NCBI RefSeq assembly: GCF_010811875.1
Contig: NZ_VKHP01000001.1
Location: 94,520 to 158,519 of the forward strand
Direction of reading: 5' to 3'
DNA from: Bradyrhizobium uaiense
GTDB taxonomy: Bacteria; Pseudomonadota; Alphaproteobacteria; Rhizobiales; Xanthobacteraceae
Length of the DNA: 64,000 bases
Of this stretch, positions 45,692-55,200 are shown piece after piece. The translations under genes and the position numbers were made by a program. Below the pieces are notes generated by a model. It did not search any database and had not been told where the DNA came from. It worked only from the letters and a program-made list of their open reading frames with translations. Within the stretch, counting starts at the first letter, position 1; every line of letters begins with the position of its first letter.

Positions 45692-47161
45692 ATGAAGCTA
45701 GCCCTGAACAAGACTGGTCCGCGCGATGACCCGCCGATCGGCGAAGATGGACCTCTCTATACAGCTCATAGGAAGGTCCATCCGCAGAGCGTCTGCGGCA
45801 CTTTCCGCACGATCAAATGGCGGCTGATGGTGGTGTGTCTGGGCATCTACTATTTGCTGCCGTTCGTGCGTTGGCGTCGTGGCTTAGGCGCTCCTGGCCA
45901 GGCGGTGTTGCTCGATTTCCCGAACCGGCGGTTCTACTTTTTCTTCATCGAGTTGTGGCCGCAGGAGCTTTACTACTTCACCGGGCTGCTCGTGCTTGCC
46001 GCGCTGGCACTATTCTTGATGAACGCGCTGGGCGGACGTATTTGGTGCGGCTATCTCTGTCCGCAAACGGCATGGACCGATCTGTTCTATGCGGTAGAGC
46101 GTTGGGTCGAGGGCGATCGTCGCGACCGACTGAGGGCCGCCGCACGCCCGATGACAGTGGGGCGGGCGGCAAAGCGCGTGCTAAAGCACGCGGTCTGGTT
46201 GATGATCGCCTGGTGGACCGGTGGTGCCTGGGTGCTCTACTTCGCCGACGCGCATACATTGGTGCGCGATCTGGCGACATTCCAGGCGCCCGCGATCGCC
46301 TATATCTGGATCGGGATCCTGACCGTTACGACATACTTGTTGGCCGGCTACATGCGCGAACAGGTTTGCGTGTATATGTGCCCTTGGCCGCGCATCCAGG
46401 CCGCGCTCACCGACGAGTGGGCACTCAATGTCACCTACAAATACGATCGCGGCGAACAGCGCTGCTCATTGAAGAAGTCATTCGATCTGCGTGCGCGGGG
46501 CGAAAAGATCGGAGACTGCATCGACTGCAATCAATGCGTGGCGGTCTGCCCGACCGGCGTCGATATTCGCAACGGCGCCCAGCTCGGCTGCATCCAGTGC
46601 GGGCTATGCATTGACGCCTGCGATGCCGTCATGAAGAAGATCGGGCGCAAAAGTCGCCTGATTGGTTACGACAACGACATCAATATCAGGCGCCGCATGG
46701 AAGGCAAGTCGGAGCTCTTCAAGCCGGTACGGCCACGGACGATCGTATATGCGTCTTTGATCTCGGTCGTCTGTGCGACGATGCTTTATGGATTGTTGTC
46801 CAGAACACTGCTCGACGTCAACGTGCTGCACGATCGTAGTCCGATGGCGGTCAGGCTGAGCGATGGTTCGATTCGCAACGGCTACACGGTACGCGTGCTT
46901 AACAAGCTCGCCTTCGACCGCGTCATCGCGATCGACATCGATGGGCCACCTCAAACGTCCGTGCACGTCGTCGGCGTAGATTCTGTGACCGTGGAACGAC
47001 CGACGATTGTCTTGGCTCGCGATACTACGACAGAATTGCGTTTATTGGTGACCGCGCCGGCCGACGACACGTCGGAACGGTCGATGCCGGTCACATTTCG
47101 GGTCACCGACATTGGCCTCGGTGAGGTCGCCGCCGCAACGGACCACTTCGTCTTCCCCTAA
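45692..47161 (+). CDS. fixG: Iron-sulfur membrane protein FixG (CcoG)
   Basis: A 489-residue protein needed for cbb3 assembly; CcoG reduces Cu(II) for oxidase maturation. Seen: several transmembrane helices, conserved membrane cysteines (IWCGYLCPQTAWTDLFYAVE; VCVYMCPWPRIQ), two 4Fe-4S motifs CIDCNQCVAVCPTGVD and CIQCGLCIDACDAV, and a periplasmic C-terminal domain. I use the ATG at 45692; a GTG seven codons upstream is open. It starts 76 bases after fixP; I see no FixK box in that gap, unlike the separate fixGHIS promoter reported in B. diazoefficiens, so readthrough from fixNOQP is possible. Confidence 0.97.
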   Translation: MKLALNKTGPRDDPPIGEDGPLYTAHRKVHPQSVCGTFRTIKWRLMVVCLGIYYLLPFVRWRRGLGAPGQAVLLDFPNRRFYFFFIELWPQELYYFTGLLVLAALALFLMNALGGRIWCGYLCPQTAWTDLFYAVERWVEGDRRDRLRAAARPMTVGRAAKRVLKHAVWLMIAWWTGGAWVLYFADAHTLVRDLATFQAPAIAYIWIGILTVTTYLLAGYMREQVCVYMCPWPRIQAALTDEWALNVTYKYDRGEQRCSLKKSFDLRARGEKIGDCIDCNQCVAVCPTGVDIRNGAQLGCIQCGLCIDACDAVMKKIGRKSRLIGYDNDINIRRRMEGKSELFKPVRPRTIVYASLISVVCATMLYGLLSRTLLDVNVLHDRSPMAVRLSDGSIRNGYTVRVLNKLAFDRVIAIDIDGPPQTSVHVVGVDSVTVERPTIVLARDTTTELRLLVTAPADDTSERSMPVTFRVTDIGLGEVAAATDHFVFP

Positions 47162-47183
47162 GATTACCGACGGGATCTTACCA

Positions 47184-47684
47184 ATGACCGCATCAATTCC
47201 AGTCGCGCGGCCCATCACCGGACGCTTTGTCCTGATCGCCATGCTCGCTTTCTTTTCGGTCGTGATCGGCGCCAATTTGATCATGATGCGCTTTGCCATC
47301 ACGACGTTGCCGGGAACCGAGGTTGACAGCGCCTACAGCGCGAGCCTCGCCTATCAGCGTGAGATCCTGGCGGCGCGGGATCAGAACGAGCGAAGCTGGC
47401 AGGTGCAGGTACATGTCCAACGGCAGTCCGATGGCCGGGCGGTGCTTGCGATCGATGCGCGCGACCGCGCAGGCGCGCCTCTCGTAGGAATGAATTTCGC
47501 GGCCCGGCTCGAGCGACCGGTGGACCGCCGGGCCGATCGCGCGATCAATGTGGCGGAGGGCAGTGCTGGAACCTACCGAGGGAACGCCGAGGGGGTCGCT
47601 GGCGGGCGGTGGGATCTCGTGATCGAAGGCGGCGCTGACGGCCGCCGCATGTTTTTGTCGAAAAATCGCATCGTCTTGGACTAA
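47184..47684 (+). CDS. fixH: cbb3 assembly protein FixH (CcoH)
   Basis: A 166-residue membrane protein with one N-terminal helix (FVLIAMLAFFSVVIGANLIM) and a periplasmic domain containing the family's SAYSASLAYQREILAARDQN. It works with FixI and FixG in oxidase assembly. Start at 47184 fits the helix; the frame opens 24 codons earlier inside fixG. Confidence 0.94.
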   Translation: MTASIPVARPITGRFVLIAMLAFFSVVIGANLIMMRFAITTLPGTEVDSAYSASLAYQREILAARDQNERSWQVQVHVQRQSDGRAVLAIDARDRAGAPLVGMNFAARLERPVDRRADRAINVAEGSAGTYRGNAEGVAGGRWDLVIEGGADGRRMFLSKNRIVLD

Positions 47685-47690
47685 GGGCAT

Positions 47691-49883
47691 ATGAGCATGC
47701 AGGATGACGTCGACTTTTCGCACTATTTAAAGAGGACAGGAACGGGCTTCATCCAACTCGACCTCGCGGTAGAAGGGATCAATTGCGCGGGCTGCATGGG
47801 CAAGATCGAGCGCAATCTATCGAGCATTCCGGACGTGATCTCGGCGCGCGTGAATCTCACCGACAACCGACTGGCGCTGGAATGGAAAGCAGGCGCGCTC
47901 GATCCAGCGCTGTTCATCAAGCGGCTCGCTGAACTGGGCTATCGGGCATATCCCTTTCAGCGGGACGACGCGGAGACACTGGAATCGGAGCGGGCGCGGG
48001 ACTTGCTGCGACGGCTGGGCGTGGCTGCTTTTGCCGCGATGAACGTGATGATGCTCTCGATCCCGGTATGGTCCGGCAATGTCTCGGACATGCTGCCCGA
48101 GCAGCGCGACTTCTTTCACTGGCTCTCCGCGCTGATCGTGCTGCCGGCCGCGGCTTATTCGGCGCAGCCGTTCCTCTCCTCAGCCTTTACCGCGCTACGG
48201 GCTCGCCGGGCCAATATGGACGTGCCGATCAGCATCGGCATCTTGCTCGCGTTGGCGACTTCGCTGATCGAGACCGTCGCTCATGCCGAGCATGCATATT
48301 TTGACGCGGCGATCATGTTGATCGCCTTCCTGCTCGCAGGCCGCTATCTCGACCAGAACATGAGACGGCGCACCCGCGCCTTCGCCGGCAATCTTGCCGC
48401 GCTCAAGGCGGAGACCGCCGCGAAGTTCATAGGCCCGACGGAGATCAGAACAGTTCCGGCATCAACGATCAAACCGGGGGACGTCGTGCTGGTGCGACCC
48501 GGCGAATGCTGTACCGTCGATGGCGACGTGATCGAGGGCCGCTCCGAGGTCGATCAAAGCCTCATTACGGGTGAGACCTTGCCCGCGCTCGTGGCGCCCG
48601 GCAGCGCAGTGTTCGCCGGTACATTGGTGCGATCGGGCACCTTGCGCGTCCGCGCGGTGGCGGCCTCGGAGGACACGCTGCTCGCCGAGATTTCTCGGCT
48701 ACTTGATCATGCCCTGCAAGCGCGCTCGCGCTATCTGCGCCTAGCCGAGCGCGCCTCGCGGCTCTACGCACCGATCGTCCATGCAACTGCCCTCCTGACG
48801 ATGCTCGGTTGGCTTGCCTCTGGCGCAACCTTCCATGATGCGATCGTCACGGCGATCGCGGTCTTGATCATCACCTGCCCTTGCGCGCTGGGTCTGGCTA
48901 TACCGGCGGTGCAGACCGTGGCGTCCGGCGTGCTGTTCCGGTCCGGGGTGCTGCTCAACGCCGGGGATGCGATCGAGCGCATGGCCGAAGTGAACCGGGT
49001 GGTCTTCGACAAGACCGGAACGCTGACGTTGCCGGAGCTCGATGTCGCCAATCTCGCCAGCATTCCCGACGATGTCCTCAAATTGGCGGGCCGGCTTGCA
49101 TTGTCGAGCCGCCATCCGGTCGCCGCAGCCGTCGCGCGAGCTGCCGGCGCAAGCGAGCCGCTGGCCGATATCGAAGAGGAGCTGGGGCAGGGCGTTAGGG
49201 GTTACTATCAAGGGTCGGAGGTCCGGCTCGGCCGAACGTCCTTCTGCGGCGCTGAGAGCCTCGCTGAGGAGACTCTTTGCCGTGATCCAGAGGCTTCTAT
49301 CGTCGCCTTTAGCCGCGGCGACAGCAAGCACGTCTTCGCCGTCCGCCAACGCATGCGGCCAGACGCGCCCGAGGTTGTCGCGGGCCTCGTGAGCCTTGGG
49401 GTCGCGGTAGAGATCGTGTCGGGAGATCGCGAGCCAGCAGTTCAGCGCACGGCCGCGACGCTCGGTATTCAAAATTGGCGCGCCGGCGTCTCGCCGACGG
49501 ATAAGGTCGCCAGGGTCAAAAGCCTGACGGGCGAGGGATACAAGGTGCTGATGGTCGGCGATGGTTTGAACGATGCGCCCGCGCTGGCAACGGCTCATGC
49601 CTCGATGTCGCCTGTTACGGCCACTCATATGAGCCAGGCGGTCGCTGATGCGGTGTTCCTCGGTGAGCGTCTTCGGCCCGTGATGACAGCGGTTATGACC
49701 TCGCGCAAGGCGCTGCGGCTGATGCGGCAGAACCTTTGGCTCGCTGTCGTCTACAATATCCTGGCGGTGCCGGTTGCGATCGCCGGCCTGGTGACGCCGC
49801 TGATTGCCGCCGCCGCGATGTCAGGTTCGTCCGTGCTGGTCATGCTCAATGCGCTGCGGGCGCGAAGGGGCGAGGTAGTCTGA
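47691..49883 (+). CDS. fixI: Copper-transporting P-type ATPase FixI (CcoI)
   Basis: P1B-type ATPase, 730 residues, that delivers copper to the cbb3 oxidase. Seen in order: heavy-metal-associated domain with INCAGCMGKIERN, paired membrane helices, the TGE motif in SLITGETLPA, the metal-site CPC in TCPCALGLAIPAVQT, the phosphorylation motif VFDKTGTLTLPE, an HP dipeptide (SSRHPVAAAV) and the hinge VGDGLNDAPALATAHA. All catalytic residues are present. It starts seven bases after fixH and overlaps fixS by one base. Confidence 0.98.
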   Translation: MSMQDDVDFSHYLKRTGTGFIQLDLAVEGINCAGCMGKIERNLSSIPDVISARVNLTDNRLALEWKAGALDPALFIKRLAELGYRAYPFQRDDAETLESERARDLLRRLGVAAFAAMNVMMLSIPVWSGNVSDMLPEQRDFFHWLSALIVLPAAAYSAQPFLSSAFTALRARRANMDVPISIGILLALATSLIETVAHAEHAYFDAAIMLIAFLLAGRYLDQNMRRRTRAFAGNLAALKAETAAKFIGPTEIRTVPASTIKPGDVVLVRPGECCTVDGDVIEGRSEVDQSLITGETLPALVAPGSAVFAGTLVRSGTLRVRAVAASEDTLLAEISRLLDHALQARSRYLRLAERASRLYAPIVHATALLTMLGWLASGATFHDAIVTAIAVLIITCPCALGLAIPAVQTVASGVLFRSGVLLNAGDAIERMAEVNRVVFDKTGTLTLPELDVANLASIPDDVLKLAGRLALSSRHPVAAAVARAAGASEPLADIEEELGQGVRGYYQGSEVRLGRTSFCGAESLAEETLCRDPEASIVAFSRGDSKHVFAVRQRMRPDAPEVVAGLVSLGVAVEIVSGDREPAVQRTAATLGIQNWRAGVSPTDKVARVKSLTGEGYKVLMVGDGLNDAPALATAHASMSPVTATHMSQAVADAVFLGERLRPVMTAVMTSRKALRLMRQNLWLAVVYNILAVPVAIAGLVTPLIAAAAMSGSSVLVMLNALRARRGEVV

Positions 49884-50260
49884 TGGAGGTTCTGCTCTAT
49901 CTAGTTCCACTCGCTCTTGCACTGGGCTTCGTTGGGCTGCTCGGCTTTCTGTGGTCGCTGAACAGCGGTCAGTATGACGATCTCGATGGCGCGGCCTGGC
50001 GCGCCCTCGCCGATGACGAGCCCGACGAGGCGCCGGTCCAAATAGTGCAGATGGGCCAGCGTGATTGCGACGGTCTCCGCTCTGAGGAGAGTGCTATCTT
50101 GGCCGTTCCGGTGGTCCGCAGCGCAGCTGAGAGACGCGCGGTTGCAAAGACATGCAGCGACAACTTGTTGATCAGGGCAATTCGTGCAGACGCGATGCGG
50201 GAAGATTGGCGATACGGGCGAGGATGTCGGCGAGCCAGGCCTTGGGATCGACGTCGTTGA
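49883..50260 (+). CDS. fixS: cbb3 assembly protein FixS (CcoS) with abnormal C-terminal extension
   Basis: The first ~52 residues are a normal FixS: one helix (LVPLALALGFVGLLGFLWSL) followed by SGQYDDLDGAAWRALADDEP. FixS is usually only 50-60 residues, but this frame lacks a stop there and runs to 125 residues, the last ~30 translated from the reverse of an IS66 tnpC remnant (from about 50172). Its ATG overlaps the fixI stop. The extension is cytosolic-like and basic (RGCRRARPW), so the protein may still work, or the tail may be removed. Confidence 0.85.
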   Translation: MEVLLYLVPLALALGFVGLLGFLWSLNSGQYDDLDGAAWRALADDEPDEAPVQIVQMGQRDCDGLRSEESAILAVPVVRSAAERRAVAKTCSDNLLIRAIRADAMREDWRYGRGCRRARPWDRRR

Positions 50261-50384
50261 GGCGACAGGTCGTGATCATCGTCAGCATGATGGCGGCACG
50301 GTCGGCGCCACGCTGGCTGCCGGCGAAGGTCCAGTTGCGCCTTCCCAAGGCGATGCCTCTCAATGCGCGCTCAGCACAATTGTT
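50172..50384 (-). pseudogene. IS66 tnpC remnant, 3-prime end
   Basis: Minus-strand sequence for the IS66 transposase C-terminus: NNCAERALRGIALGRRNWTF, then NDVDPKAWLADILARIANLP. It ends at the FixS-reading junction. The upstream part of the same gene is at 51851-52140, split off by the IS110 element. No complete element or start is present. Confidence 0.85.
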
Positions 50385-50621
50385 AAAGGGCATGATGTTT
50401 TCAGCGCTCAAACCCGGTGGAGATGACTGATCGTCCGGATTAGTCTGTCGAAGCCGGGATAGGGGCGCTGGAGCACGAAACGGTGGCAGGCCGCCATGAC
50501 CATGAGCTGTGAGCTCGCTTTGTTACTTGGCCGCCCCCTACGACTTGCCCGGCTGCGCTGCGAGCGCGGATCCGTAGATGTCGTGCAAGCCACTGGCTCC
50601 TAAGACAAAGGAGAACCAAGC
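50385..50621 (+). ncRNA. Possible IS110 bridge RNA region
   Basis: About 235 bases of non-coding sequence between the left end and the transposase ATG. IS110 elements described recently make a structured bridge RNA from this position that pairs with target and donor DNA. I see potential stems (GAGCTGTGAGCTC; CGCTGCGAGCGCG) but did not derive guide loops. Confidence 0.35.
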
Positions 50622-51850
50622 ATGCAAATCGTTGGCATGGACATCCATCGATCGTTCGCCCAGGTGGCGATCCTGGAGGACGGAACAATAATCCGACAGC
50701 TCCGCGTAGATCTTATCCACGATCGGCTTGTCGCCTTCGCCAAGACACTCAGCCTCGAAGATGAGGTGGTCATCGAGGTGACGGGCAACAGCGCGGCGGT
50801 CGAACGTCTTCTGCGCCCGCACGTTAAGCGCGTGGCGGTCGCCAATCCGAGGCTCGTTCGGGCGATCGCCTATGCGCGGGTCAAAACGGACAAGGTCGAT
50901 GCTGCGACCCTGGCAAAGTTGCATGCTGCCGGCTTCTTGCCGGAGGTCTGGGTTGCTGACGAGGGCACCTACAGCCGCCGGCGCCAGATGGCCGAGCGCG
51001 CTGGCGTCCTGGCGCAGATCATCCGGATTAAAGGACGCATGAAGGCTATCCTGCATGCCAACCTCATTCCGCCCTACAAGGGCTATCTCTTCGGCAAGCG
51101 CGGACAGCATTGGCTGGACAGTCTGCCTCTTCCACCGGAGGAGCGTGTAATGCTCCGGCGTCTGATCGCGGAACTCGAACGCGTGACGAAGCAACTGGCG
51201 GAGGTCGACAAAGTCGTGGCCCAGCAGGCTCTGGACGACCCACGGGCCCTCAAGCTGATGACGATCCCCGGCGTGAGTTCGGTTGTCGCATCGAGTGTAC
51301 TGGCCTCCATCGGCGACATCGCACGCTTCCCGTCGCCGGATAAGCTCAGCAGCTATTTCGGGTTGACTCCGCGGGTTCGGCAGTCAGGTGAGCACCCGGC
51401 ACGGCATGGCCGGATCTCGAAGCAGGGCAACCGTGACGCCCGCAAGATGCTGGTTGAGGCGGCGTGGTCAGCCAAGACGGCGCCGGGTCCGTTGCGAGCA
51501 TTCTTTAACCGCACGCAGAAAAAGCACGGGGCCGGGGTCGCAGCCGTCGCGACGGCGCGCAAGCTCGCAGTCATGATCTGGCACGTCCTGACGACCGAGA
51601 AGGACTACGCTTACGCGCGGCCAGCGTTCACCGCGATGAAACTTCGGAAGGTGGCTCTGAAGGCTGGGGCTCCCCGTGCCTACGGCAAGGCTGGCCCGGG
51701 CCGGGACTATTGGATCAAAGAAATCCGCGAACGGGAAGCTGGTTACGTCGCACGCGTCGAGCAGGCCTACGAACGCATGGTGGCTGCCTGGAAGGAAAAA
51801 CCAAAAAAGTTGCCACGAACTGAAGGTAAGGACTTCTCAACACCATCCGT
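50385..51850 (+). mobile_element. IS110-family element inserted in the IS66 remnant
   Basis: The interrupted tnpC reads GATCTGCTTGACC up to 51851 and resumes AACAATTGTGC at 50384, so the inserted element is about 1466 bp, give or take three. There are no terminal inverted repeats and no clear target duplication, as expected for IS110. Confidence 0.75.
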
Positions 51851-51914
51851 GGTCAAGCAGATCCTGCCATCGTCGAGGAAGCGGGCGAAATCGTGCCAGC
51901 GCCTGAGCATGTAA
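50622..51914 (+). CDS. IS110-family transposase (DEDD)
   Basis: A 430-residue recombinase. Seen: N-terminal RuvC-like DEDD domain (MQIVGMDIHRSFAQVAILED; VVIEVTGNSAAVERLL; RVKTDKVDAATLAKL) and the C-terminal transposase_20 domain (LMTIPGVSSVVASSVLASIG; YFGLTPRVRQSG; GNRDARKMLVEAAWSAK) with its catalytic serine region. The last ~20 residues (KQILPSSRKRAKSCQRLSM) are the reverse reading of the flanking IS66 gene, so the natural stop was lost at insertion or lies outside the element by design. AAAGGAG precedes the ATG. Confidence 0.92.
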   Translation: MQIVGMDIHRSFAQVAILEDGTIIRQLRVDLIHDRLVAFAKTLSLEDEVVIEVTGNSAAVERLLRPHVKRVAVANPRLVRAIAYARVKTDKVDAATLAKLHAAGFLPEVWVADEGTYSRRRQMAERAGVLAQIIRIKGRMKAILHANLIPPYKGYLFGKRGQHWLDSLPLPPEERVMLRRLIAELERVTKQLAEVDKVVAQQALDDPRALKLMTIPGVSSVVASSVLASIGDIARFPSPDKLSSYFGLTPRVRQSGEHPARHGRISKQGNRDARKMLVEAAWSAKTAPGPLRAFFNRTQKKHGAGVAAVATARKLAVMIWHVLTTEKDYAYARPAFTAMKLRKVALKAGAPRAYGKAGPGRDYWIKEIREREAGYVARVEQAYERMVAAWKEKPKKLPRTEGKDFSTPSVVKQILPSSRKRAKSCQRLSM

Positions 51915-52140
51915 TTCAGAGGTGTCACGACCTCGAAGGGCAGTGCGCTCTCCAACAATCGCTCAGCCGCATGCCAATCCTCTTTCGCTTTCTTGTCTTC
52001 GCTCAATCCCTGCACTTCGTATGCCGCTTTGCAACCAGTGCAATGACGAGTCCTCGGCTCCCATGCCGCCGGAAGCTTTATTGGCCGCGAGAAAGGTAGG
52101 TCCTGAAACCCATGAAGCCTGCGACGATTGAGAACTGCGG
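51851..52140 (-). pseudogene. IS66 tnpC remnant, internal part
   Basis: Minus-strand sequence PLNYMLRRWHDFARFLDDGR and the following ICLT is the tnpC segment just upstream of the part at 50172-50384. Further upstream (KAAYEVQGLSEDKKAKEDWH) similarity fades. It ends just before the tts box of the NopD-like gene, so an IS66 copy once lay between fixS and that gene. Confidence 0.75.
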
Positions 52141-52194
52141 GGGGATTTTCACTCTGCGGGTGTGGCGATGCATAGTTCCACACGCGACGGCCTC

Positions 52195-52222
52195 GTCAGC
52201 TTCTGGAAAGCCTATCCAGATA
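52195..52222 (+). promoter_or_regulatory. tts box of the NopD-like gene
   Basis: GTCAGCTTCTGGAAAGC at 52195-52211 differs from the consensus by one base, and CCAGATA at 52216-52222 fits the second half partly. It is only 37 bases before the GTG start, shorter than usual, so the real start could be further downstream. Confidence 0.75.
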
Positions 52223-52259
52223 GGATCAGCTCAATTGATTTCTTGGACGTGAGGCTGGC

Positions 52260-55200
52260 GTGGACCCGTATAATTCCGATCCATCCAATGTAACAGCTTG
52301 GTCCCAGGTGCAGCACGCCGTCTTGGAAGAGCATCAGGGCGGCCGTGCCGGGCAAGCGGGCTTTGAGCAGCGCTTGGCCGAGGCGCGCCCACCCGATCCG
52401 TGTCCTGTCTCTGGTGGCGGCCGCAACTACCATCCCCATCTCTCTGCAGAACATCGGGACATCATCGATAAAGCGATTGCCCAATATGCGGATCAGAAAA
52501 AGCCAAACCTGAAGACGGTTAAGCGCTATACTCAGGCGCTTCGCCGACTTGGAAATCATCTTGGCGCTCATCGCCTAACGATTGTTCTGGGGGACCACGA
52601 GTCCTTGGTCCGTCACGTCAAGACTTACTTCCCAAAGGACGAAGACATGAAGAAGGGGGTGAATATCCTTCGTTCGTATCATGATCCGAGCTATGTAGCT
52701 TCTGGCGGGCGGCCGCGAACGATCCCCTCAGCGGAAGACGCGCCCCTCTCAGAGCAGCTTAATGCCAGCGGCATGACGTCGGGCAGCGCTGCTCGCCATG
52801 ATCGTAGTCTTCGCAGATTTTCTAACGCCCTTAAACCTGCGGGCTACTCGATATCCGGGTTGGACCACGCTGCGCGCATTGAATTTGGTCAGAAGTTGTT
52901 CCCGAAGGACGAGCATCTATTGTTCGCGTTAGGCAAGGTCGGCGATGCCGAGCACGTTTCCGGAGCGGGGGCGTCTCGGAAACCCGGCGGTCATGCTGTC
53001 CCGTCCCCCACATTGCATCTTTATCCCGATGACGCCCGCATCATTGATAGCCTGGAAAGGGCAGAGCTGAGCATGCTCAAACCCGAGGATACTAGCCGGA
53101 GAAAAGTTGTTCAAGACCTGGCCGGCAACCAACGAAGATTCGGTGCTTGGCTCCAAAGGAATGGGCGAGGGAGCATAGTGAGCCGGCTCACCGGCACCAG
53201 TGAGCAGCAAAAGTCGTTGAACGAAGATCACACGGACTTTAAAAAAGCCAGTCGAAACGCTGACATGGGCTTCGATCGTCTTCGGAGCTACCTATGGCTC
53301 GTCGAGGCGAACGCAGCGCTGGGCGTCTCCCCTGAGCAGGCGGGTGGGGAGCCGCGGCGTGAGGAGTCGAGCTCAACGTGGTCGCCGCGCCTGCCGCACG
53401 ATTTTGAGTGGCCGACGCCAGAAGCGGTACCAGAGGGGTCGTCGGCGATCTACCGAGGCCTCGACTCTTTCGTTGACCTGCCGTACACGGCGCCGGAAGT
53501 GAGAGACGATGCTCAGTCAGCGCCGGTGGGTGGGGCTGCCGCCAGACCGCCGCTCTTCACCGGACCATCGGACGCGCCGGCTCAGTCGGCAGACACCTTC
53601 CGCGGTCTTCAGTCTTTCGTTGATCTGCCGTACACGCCGCAGCAGATGCGCGACGATGCTCAGTCAGCACCGGTGGGTGGGGCTGTCGCCAGACCGCCGC
53701 TCTTCGCCGGACCATCGGACGCGCCAGCTCAGTCGGCAGACACCTTCCGCGGTCTTCAGTCTTTCGTTGATCTGCCGTACACGCCGCAGCAGATGCTTGA
53801 CGATGCTCAGTCTGCGCCGGCGGGCGTGGCTGCCGCCAAACCGCCGCTCTTCACCGGACCATTGGACGCGCCAGCTCAGTCGGCAGACACCTTCCGCGGT
53901 CTTCGGTCTTTCGTTGATCTGCCGTACACGCCGCAGCAGATGCTTGACGATGCTCAGTCAGCGCCGGCGGGCGGGGCTGCCGCCAGACCGCCGCTCTTCA
54001 CCAAACCATCGGACGCGCCAGCTCAGTCGGCAGACACCTTCCGCGGACTTCAGTCTTTCGTTGATCTGCCGTACACGCCGCAGCAGATGCGCGACGATGC
54101 TCAGTCCGCGCCGGTGGGTGGGACTGCCGCCAAACCGCCGCTCTTCACCGGACCATCGGACGCGCCAGCTCAGTCGCCAGACATTTTCCGCGGTCTTCAG
54201 TCTTTCGTTGATCTGCCGTACACGCCGCAGCAGATGCTTGACGATGCTCAGTCAGCGCCGGTGGGCGGGACTGTCGCCAAACTGCCGCTCTCCACCGGAG
54301 CGTCGGACGTGCCAGCTCAGTCGCCAGACATTTTCCGCGGTCTTCAGTCTTTCGTTGATCTGCCCTACACGCCGCAGCAGATGCGTGACGATGCTCAGTC
54401 AGCGGCGGTGCTCAGCCCTGCCGGTAAACCCGCGTTCTTCGTCGGGCGGTCGGGCGTACGTCAGGCGCTTGAGGACATCGGATACCGAGTCGACGCGGAT
54501 TGGCAGGATGGCCGCCAGCCGGTGCCGGATTTCTTACGCAATGTCCTGGATAACATTGGGGTCCTGCCGACCCAGTTCAGCGGCCCAACCCAGGTCTCCG
54601 TCAATGGTGAGGCCCGCTCGATCCCATTGGGGCCGCGAGGAAGCCCCGGTGCGCAGTTCATCCATCATCCTCGCCCGTCTCCTGTCTCGGGTGCTCAGAT
54701 CGGCCCCTCGGCTACCGTTGCCTCTTCCGGCCAGCGTAGCGAAGCCGTGCTGGGCCCCGCGCAGTGGCTGGGTGACGAGCATATCCAGCGGGACTATGAG
54801 CTCCTGGCGCAGGAGTTGCTGCAGAACAATCCGGATCTCGCCGCCCGGACGCGGTTCGTGGATCCCCTGATAGCCCAAATGTTGCGATCCCCCTCCAAGG
54901 AGGTAGCCGAACGAGCATTAGGGTGGGTTCGTCATGATACTGCCGACTTCCTGTTTCTGCCGATAAGCGATGCCAGCAATACGGATAGACATCAGCGCGG
55001 CAGTCACTGGTCGCTGCTGTTGGTTGACCGCCGCAATTGGGGCGGACCGGCCGCCTATCACTATGACTCCACCCAGGGATACAATGACAGGCCGGCAGCG
55101 GAACTCGCAGGACGGCTCGACGCTAACCTGCAACAGGCCCCGATAAGACAGCAGCAGAACGGTTATGACTGCGGCGTCTTTGTCGTGGACGGCACCCGGG

